The notes under the pieces were generated by a model, which was not told the origin of the DNA, did not search any database, and saw nothing but the letters and a program-made list of their open reading frames with translations. This document shows positions 4,699 to 8,939 of a stretch of DNA of 8,939 nucleotides, piece by piece. The DNA comes from Planctomycetota bacterium (GTDB lineage: Bacteria; Planctomycetota; Planctomycetia; Pirellulales; Pirellulaceae), in contig JAJRVM010000381.1 of the NCBI GenBank assembly GCA_024277285.1, positions 1 through 8,939 of the forward strand, written 5' to 3'. Position 1 is the stretch's first letter, and every line of letters starts with the position of its first letter. The translations under genes and the position numbers were made by a program.

Positions 4699-6279
4699 AT
4701 GGACATGGGTCGATGTCTATCTGTACCTTTTCGGATCGGGGTCGCGTGGTTGCTGGCTACCACCCCGTTACTTGCCGCCGAAACGTACGAGCGTCAAGCG
4801 TTTGCCGCGGCGCTTCACAGCGTGACGGCGGCCGAGTTGGGGCACCATGTGGACGTGCTGGCCGACGACACGTTCGAGGGACGTGAAGCAGGAAGTCGAG
4901 GCGGCCATGCAGCGGCGGGGTACCTGGCCCAAGCGATGGACGAATATGGCATTGCACCAGCCGGTGAAGATGGCGGCTATGTTCAGTACCTTGGCCACGG
5001 TTACCGTAATATACTCGGCATGATCGAAGGGCGCGATCCGCAACTCAAACACCAATTCGTGTTGCTTGGCGCTCACTATGACCATGTGGGGTACGGAAAT
5101 CGTACCAATAGCTTTGGCCCGACCGGCTATATCCACAATGGCGCGGATGACAACGCGAGCGGCACGTCGGGCGTGCTCGAGATCATGCAGGCCTTTGCCA
5201 TGCTGCCGCAACCACCACGTCGTTCGATCCTGTTCGCTTTTTGGGACGGCGAGGAAAAAGGGCTGCTGGGCTCGAAACACTTCGTCGAGTTCCCCACGGT
5301 GCCGCTGAAAAACATTGTACTGGCATTCAATAGTGACATGATTGGCCGGCTAAGAGACCAGCACCTGGAAGTGTACGGTGTGCGCACCGCGCGCGGTCTG
5401 CGCCAGTTGATCAGTCACGAAAATACCGACTATGGAATGCAGCTTGATTTCATTTGGGATGTAAAGCCGAACAGTGATCACTATTCGTTCTTTAAGAACG
5501 GCGTCCCTTTTCTGATGTTCCATACCGGGCTGCACGACAATTACCATCGTCCCAGTGATGATGCCGAATTGATCAATCGCGACGGGATGTTGGAAGTGTC
5601 GCAGCTTATGTTTCGCGTGGCATATCACGTGGCTGAGTCGGACCAGGTTGCGCCGTTTCGCAACCAAGCAAGGTTCGAGTCGAATCGGACGCGCACGCAA
5701 TTTGAAACCACGGCGTCAAATGCGCCGCCCCGACTGGGAGTATCCTGGAGCCGCGCGGACGGCGAGCTGGGCCTGCTGGTCACACATGTAACTCCCGGCT
5801 CCGCTGCTGCGTTTGCTGGAGTGGCCGTTGGCGACCGTATTCTTGAGTTTGCGGGACGCACTATCGCAAGCGGCAATCAATTTCGATTGAGTGTTCTGGC
5901 CGCGCACAGCCCGGTACGCATGCTGCTGCATCGCAGTGGGCAGGAAGAGCCACTGGCGGTGTCTTTGGATCTGCCGGGCAAGCCGATTCGGATCGGCATC
6001 TCCTGGAACCAGGATCGTGCGGAGCCCTCCATGGTCATCTTGACGCGTGTGATCGCCGGTTCGGCGGCTGACCAAGGCGGATTGGCCGTGCGCGACCGGA
6101 TCTATGCCGTTAATGGTCAGTCGTTTGCGGATGGCGACAGGTTTGGAGAACTGGTAACGCACACCGATGGTCCGGTTCAGTTTCGCATCGAACGACAGGG
6201 TATCTTGCAAGATATCACGATTCGCCCGCTCGACCAGATCGACGTCCAACAGGTTGTTGTCGAGACGGCAGCTCAATGA
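4699..6279 (+). CDS. Secreted M28 zinc aminopeptidase with two PDZ domains
   Basis: This 526-residue protein carries a signal peptide (hydrophobic run RIGVAWLLATTPLLA, cleavage near residue 27), so it acts outside the cytoplasm. Residues 45-315 are a peptidase family M28 domain that removes N-terminal residues from peptides using two zinc ions. All expected ligands are visible: His126 in GAHYDH, Asp150 in HNGADDNASG, the Glu185 base and Glu186 in DGEEKG, Asp213 in NSDMIG and His283 in HDNYHRPSDD. After it come two PDZ domains, about 345-425 (PGSAAAFAGVAVGDRIL) and 430-510 (AGSAADQGGLAVRDRIY), each with the typical G-D/R-D-R-I turn. PDZ domains bind peptide C-termini and may guide substrates or partners. 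GGGAG lies 9 bases before the chosen ATG; a second ATG two codons later is possible. It stands alone and is likely involved in protein degradation for nutrition. Confidence 0.92.
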   Translation: MDMGRCLSVPFRIGVAWLLATTPLLAAETYERQAFAAALHSVTAAELGHHVDVLADDTFEGREAGSRGGHAAAGYLAQAMDEYGIAPAGEDGGYVQYLGHGYRNILGMIEGRDPQLKHQFVLLGAHYDHVGYGNRTNSFGPTGYIHNGADDNASGTSGVLEIMQAFAMLPQPPRRSILFAFWDGEEKGLLGSKHFVEFPTVPLKNIVLAFNSDMIGRLRDQHLEVYGVRTARGLRQLISHENTDYGMQLDFIWDVKPNSDHYSFFKNGVPFLMFHTGLHDNYHRPSDDAELINRDGMLEVSQLMFRVAYHVAESDQVAPFRNQARFESNRTRTQFETTASNAPPRLGVSWSRADGELGLLVTHVTPGSAAAFAGVAVGDRILEFAGRTIASGNQFRLSVLAAHSPVRMLLHRSGQEEPLAVSLDLPGKPIRIGISWNQDRAEPSMVILTRVIAGSAADQGGLAVRDRIYAVNGQSFADGDRFGELVTHTDGPVQFRIERQGILQDITIRPLDQIDVQQVVVETAAQ

Positions 6280-6324
6280 ACCGTTGTGGCTCTAAGGCGA
6301 GGACGCACTTGGCCCGTTTGTGCT

Positions 6325-6588
6325 TCAACCTCCAGCCACCGGCGCGATCAGCACCAGATCGTCGCCATCGGCCAACGCGACACTTTCGTATGCCGCCACG
6401 GTCCCCAGGTGTTTACCGTTGTGGACGACCAGGCAGCTAGGCGGCAGTGTCTGCGGTTCGGACAGGCACATCGTGACGGCGTTCAAGGCATCTTCGATAC
6501 ACGCCCCTTCCGCTAGTTCCAACGCGTCAGGCAGTTTGTCGGCCGCGTCGTAACTGCGTCCCATCATCGTGAAACGGAGTTTCATCAT
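6325..6588 (-). CDS. MoaD/ThiS-like ubiquitin-fold sulfur carrier protein
   Basis: This 87-residue beta-grasp protein ends in PVAGG. The exposed C-terminal Gly-Gly is the hallmark of MoaD/ThiS carriers, which are adenylated by an E1-like enzyme and then loaded with sulfur as a thiocarboxylate. A central VVHNGKHLG (54-62) and the late ALADGDDLVLIAPVAGG (71-87) fit the MoaD pattern (VNG, then L-DGD-V, then PPVxGG). It follows the ThiF/MoeB-like gene by 51 bp on the same strand, so the activating enzyme and its carrier are encoded as a pair. The gap holds an A8G5 run right after the upstream stop codon. The ribosome site is ordinary (AAAGGGA about 11 bases before the ATG). A second ATG follows immediately and would remove one residue. 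Its product could be molybdopterin, a tungsten cofactor or another sulfur-containing metabolite. No other cofactor gene is in the window. Confidence 0.85.
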   Translation of the reverse strand: MMKLRFTMMGRSYDAADKLPDALELAEGACIEDALNAVTMCLSEPQTLPPSCLVVHNGKHLGTVAAYESVALADGDDLVLIAPVAGG

Positions 6589-6639
6589 GGTCCCAGATAT
6601 CCCTTTGGAATTGCAATAAAGAGTCCTGCCCCCTTTTTT

Positions 6640-7413
6640 TTAGGAGCAGCAGTTGCAGTTTGGGTTGCGACGCAGGGCAACATCAACCGTGCGGCCGTGA
6701 AATCCGTCGTAGTTGACCATTGTCCCCCACATCGGCTGGCCGCATTCTGAGAGGATTTTCACGGCTTCCAATGCCGCTAACGAACCGACGGCGGACGAGA
6801 TAGCGCCGACGACCGGAAACAGTTCTTCAAACGGCGGCGGCTCGGGATAGACACATTGCAGGCATGCGGTTACATGTGGTTTGAGCACCATCAGGGTGCC
6901 TGTCATTCCCCACTGAGCTGCATCGATCAAAGGCTTATCGTGACGCACGGCCATCTTGTTCAACCGCAATCGCTCGGCAAACGTTGGTGCACAGGAAACT
7001 AGAATGTCACAGCGCTGGGCCAATTGATCGGCCTCGTCATCGTCGGGTTCATGATCGATCGTCTCGACTTCCACAAAGCGGTTCATACTGCGCAAATAGT
7101 CACCGAAAGCGGGCATTCGCGGCCGCTCCAAACCACTTTCCGATCCCAGTACCTGGCGATTCAGATCGGGTGTGATCAGCGCGCCGCCATGGGCAATAAT
7201 CACCCGTCCCACACCGGCCATGGTCAGCATCAGGGCGGCGGGGCCACCCATTCCGCCCACGCGCGTGACCAGGGCGACGGAATGTTTCAAACGTCGCTGG
7301 CCTTCGTCCGACAGGACCCCCGGTCCCATCTGCCGAGCGTAACGCTGTTGTTCCTCGACGCTTAGTTTCGGGAGTTCGCCCGAAGAATCGATTCTGTTTG
7401 CCAAAGCGGTCAC
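6640..7413 (-). CDS. ThiF/MoeB/HesA-type E1-like adenylyltransferase, divergent
   Basis: With the GTG start at 7413 (AGGG 6 bases upstream) the protein has 257 residues, normal for this family. It should adenylate the C-terminus of the MoaD-like partner encoded just downstream. The nucleotide loop is RVGGMGG at 51-57 in place of the usual GxGGxG. DLNRQ (83-87) and ERPR (96-99) match the conserved Arg-bearing region. SCAPTFAERLRLN (140-152) takes the place of DCTDNFxxRxxLN, so the magnesium-binding Asp is replaced by Pro143. C184-C187 and C253-C256 form the paired zinc-binding CxxC sites. No Cys lies where MoeB/ThiF have their transfer cysteine, in FPVVGAISSAVGS. I recall a subfamily with HGGxLxxxDLNRQ and CAPxFxER linked to tungsten-enzyme (AOR) loci, and this gene fits it. 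A continuous frame extends to 7677 but crosses REP-like hairpins and lacks family similarity, so I excluded it. Confidence 0.85.
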   Translation of the reverse strand: MTALANRIDSSGELPKLSVEEQQRYARQMGPGVLSDEGQRRLKHSVALVTRVGGMGGPAALMLTMAGVGRVIIAHGGALITPDLNRQVLGSESGLERPRMPAFGDYLRSMNRFVEVETIDHEPDDDEADQLAQRCDILVSCAPTFAERLRLNKMAVRHDKPLIDAAQWGMTGTLMVLKPHVTACLQCVYPEPPPFEELFPVVGAISSAVGSLAALEAVKILSECGQPMWGTMVNYDGFHGRTVDVALRRNPNCNCCS

Positions 7414-7512
7414 TCCCAACCCTAGCTGTTGCGGATGAATGAATAAGATACGCGCGTTGCAGAAATCGCGTATCTGTTTAGCCCATTGCGGCATTTGACT
7501 AAGGCAAGGACC

Positions 7513-7660
7513 CCTGCGGGCTTGTCCCGTAGGTGAACGAGTTTTGCCAGCTAAGACGCCGATACCAATACCACCTCCACCGCCTTCGGCGGTGGAGGAG
7601 AGGGGGAAGGCGTCGTTTCTAGCCCAATAAACTCCTTCACCCACCGCACAAGGCGGTGGG
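7513..7660. repeat. Cluster of three REP-like hairpins
   Basis: There are three GC-rich palindromes in 150 bp. CCTGCGGG at 7513-7520 pairs with CCCGTAGG at 7526-7533 with one G-U pair. CCTCCACCGCC at 7574-7584 pairs perfectly with GGCGGTGGAGG at 7588-7598 around a TTC loop. CCCACCGC at 7640-7647 pairs perfectly with GCGGTGGG at 7653-7660. The second and third share the CCACCGC/GCGGTGG core, as in REP or BIME clusters. They lie upstream of the E1 gene and may be terminators, transcript stabilisers or repetitive elements. The rest of 7414-7859 contains no gene I can support. Confidence 0.6.
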
Positions 7661-7859
7661 GGTCGATCCATAGCCAACCAGACCTCAATGCACGTTCAAC
7701 TTCATTCGGCTAAACTGTTACGAAATCGCGAGTATATCACAAATTAGCTACCGCCGAGTCAGTCCGCTTTCTAAATCGGAATGTCTTGGCAGCGGCCTTT
7801 CGTGCAACTTCCCCCAGTTCGATTGACGACATCAGCGGGCGCTGTTGGCTGAACGTATT

Positions 7860-8537
7860 CTACGCTTTGTTGCCGAGTGGCGTTTCGGGTGCAAGTTGCC
7901 CTTTGTCCAGATAGATCGTTGTTTCCGCACGCGCTGCGGCGTTCACTTCATGAGTGACCAGCAGAATGGTGCCGCCATCCTCGTGGAACTGGTTGATCTG
8001 GTCGAGCACCGCGTCGGCGTTCTTCGGATCGAGGTTTCCGGTCGGCTCGTCGGCCAACAGGATGTCTGGGCGATTCAAGAGTGCTCGAGCCAACGCGACA
8101 CGCTGCCGCTCGCCGGCACTTAATTGGGAAGGTCGATGATGCAGGCGTGGTTCCAATCCCAGCCGGTCGAGCAGTCGGCTCGCATCGTCTTTGATTTCCT
8201 GAGTGGCGGCATCGGTGGCAAGCAATACGTTGTCCAGCACGTTGAGGAAGGGGAGCAGGTGGAACATCTGAAAGACGTAACCGACATGATTGGCGCGAAA
8301 CAGTGCGCGCTCAGCCGACGATGCTGAAGAGATTTCAACGCCGTTGACCGTTACCGTGCCTTGAGTTGGTAACGCCAGACCGCCGGTGAGTGACAGCAGA
8401 GTCGATTTGCCACATCCACTGGGTCCGCATACCGCGACGTATTTCCCCTTGTCGATCGATAGCGACAAGCCGTCCAAAGCACGAACCTCGCCATGTCGCG
8501 TCGTGTAGACCTTGGCAACATTATCAAACTGGATCAT
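7860..8537 (-). CDS. ABC transporter ATPase, LolD/MacB type
   Basis: This 225-residue ATP-binding subunit contains every motif of a working ABC ATPase: Walker A GPSGCGKS (38-45), Q-loop Gln90 in YVFQMFHLLPFLNVLDNV, signature LSAGE (139-143; LSGGE or LSGGQ is commoner), Walker B ILLADE (159-164), D-loop NLD and switch His196. The sequence around the Q-loop and the small size are typical of the LolD/MacB group, which powers lipoprotein release or mechanotransmission across the envelope with an FtsX-like permease. The frame runs upstream to 8612, but GGAA with a 9-base spacer precedes the ATG at 8537 and homology begins there (MIQFDNVAKVY). No permease gene lies within 320 bp downstream or in the 400 bp upstream, so the partner is outside the window or encoded elsewhere. 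Confidence 0.9.
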   Translation of the reverse strand: MIQFDNVAKVYTTRHGEVRALDGLSLSIDKGKYVAVCGPSGCGKSTLLSLTGGLALPTQGTVTVNGVEISSASSAERALFRANHVGYVFQMFHLLPFLNVLDNVLLATDAATQEIKDDASRLLDRLGLEPRLHHRPSQLSAGERQRVALARALLNRPDILLADEPTGNLDPKNADAVLDQINQFHEDGGTILLVTHEVNAAARAETTIYLDKGQLAPETPLGNKA

Positions 8538-8939
8538 GGAGATTGTTTCCGGAGCTTGTTTGCGACACATATTAACGAGGAGGGCTGGCACAACCAGTGC
8601 CCGTGCCGACATGCACGGGGCTATCGCGCGTGCCGCTACGGTTCATGACAGTATCAGTGCGGACAGGTTGCTTGATCATAATCGTAACCGATCACGCGGT
8701 TCAAGTCACAACGGACTTGTTCCAGCGACCGAGGAACTATTGCCCAGCTTCAGTGGCGAGTGGCTTGAGAGTAACCGGCGAATGCGGAGGCAAGCCGCGA
8801 CTTGATTCGGCCTCGGCCATGCGGCGACTAATGGAAAACCTTACGTTCGGCCGACGAAAGAACGAGTGCGCGTCGCCTGTAGCTGACCAGTCGTGCCTCC
8901 GGCCGGGGCATGCCCGGCGGAGGGCGTTGTTATCCTCAA
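8538..8939. other. Intergenic tail with hairpins, no supported gene
   Basis: No reading frame here has a start, ribosome site and recognisable product together. A frame from 8831 runs off the window edge without a ribosome site. Two hairpins stand out: CCCGTGC/GCACGGG (8600-8606 with 8613-8619), overlapping an alternative TGGCAC/GTGCC pairing, and a stronger one at 8896-8923. A 15-bp word at 8619-8633 is repeated at 1045-1059. Confidence 0.5.
8896..8923. repeat. Strong GC hairpin near the right edge
   Basis: CCTCCG (8896-8901) pairs with CGGAGG (8918-8923), and after a single bulged G, CCGGG (8903-8907) pairs with CCCGG (8913-8917) around a 5-base loop: 11 base pairs in all. No T-run follows, so a REP-like palindrome is likelier than a terminator. 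Confidence 0.55.

Noticed and set aside
4350..4763. Minus-strand frame of 137 codons between the two operons
   Set aside because: It overlaps the start of the peptidase gene on the opposite strand and resembles no known family.
6629..6642. A8G5 run on the minus strand as a slippery frameshift site
   Set aside because: The run starts within the stop codon TAA of the E1 gene and continues after it, so slipping there would not change the product.
7414..7677. N-terminal extension of the E1-like protein to an ATG at 7677
   Set aside because: It is Gly/Pro-rich low-complexity sequence created by translating hairpins, and E1 homology begins only after the GTG at 7413, which has its own ribosome site.
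8538..8612. Longer start for the ABC ATPase at 8612
   Set aside because: The extra 25 residues have no family similarity, while the ATG at 8537 has a GGAA ribosome site and begins the typical MIxFxNVxKxY.
8831..8939. Open frame running off the right edge
   Set aside because: There is no ribosome site or recognisable motif, and it is interrupted by a strong GC hairpin that explains its Arg-rich translation.

Overview
The window looks like a piece of a Planctomycetota chromosome, probably close to the Pirellulales. This is inferred, not proven. The grounds are two adjacent Tat-exported oxidoreductase-type proteins, one of them a Gfo/Idh/MocA enzyme, a class that is very expanded in this phylum; a recombinase-like fragment with the KPxKPYxDFP start I associate with planctomycete integrases; GC-rich short hairpins between genes; and fairly loose gene packing. 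No rRNA, CRISPR array or complete mobile element is visible.

Positions 1-1740 form a decayed region. It holds a 114-bp element with 14-bp inverted ends at the window edge, one doubtful small ORF, several short repeats, and the 5' half of a serine tRNA (GCU anticodon) on the minus strand that runs straight into an intrinsic terminator. After these come a short recombinase-like peptide fused to an IS91-type transposase scrap, and the last part of an RND efflux pump gene with a large in-frame internal deletion. Together they read as the scar of an old mobile or genomic-island insertion near a tRNA gene.

Positions 1745-4130 (minus strand) are a two-gene operon. A Tat-exported TIM-barrel protein resembling aldo/keto reductases comes first, then, 16 bp later, a Tat-exported Gfo/Idh/MocA dehydrogenase. 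The pair probably acts on a sugar or sugar derivative outside the cytoplasm. A hairpin lies in the leader about 65 bp before the first start codon.

Positions 4699-6279 (plus strand) encode a secreted M28 zinc aminopeptidase with a complete metal site and two C-terminal PDZ domains.

Positions 6325-7413 (minus strand) encode a divergent ThiF/MoeB-like E1 enzyme followed by a MoaD-like ubiquitin-fold sulfur carrier ending in Gly-Gly. These are most likely a sulfur-carrier activation pair for a molybdenum or tungsten cofactor. Three strong REP-like hairpins lie just upstream.

Positions 7860-8537 (minus strand) encode a LolD/MacB-type ABC ATPase with no permease in view. The last 400 bp hold hairpins and no supported gene. 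The most unusual items are the tRNA half gene with its own terminator, the RND deletion remnant, the E1 with a rewritten nucleotide site paired with its carrier, and the AKR-like barrel that seems to lack part of the catalytic tetrad.
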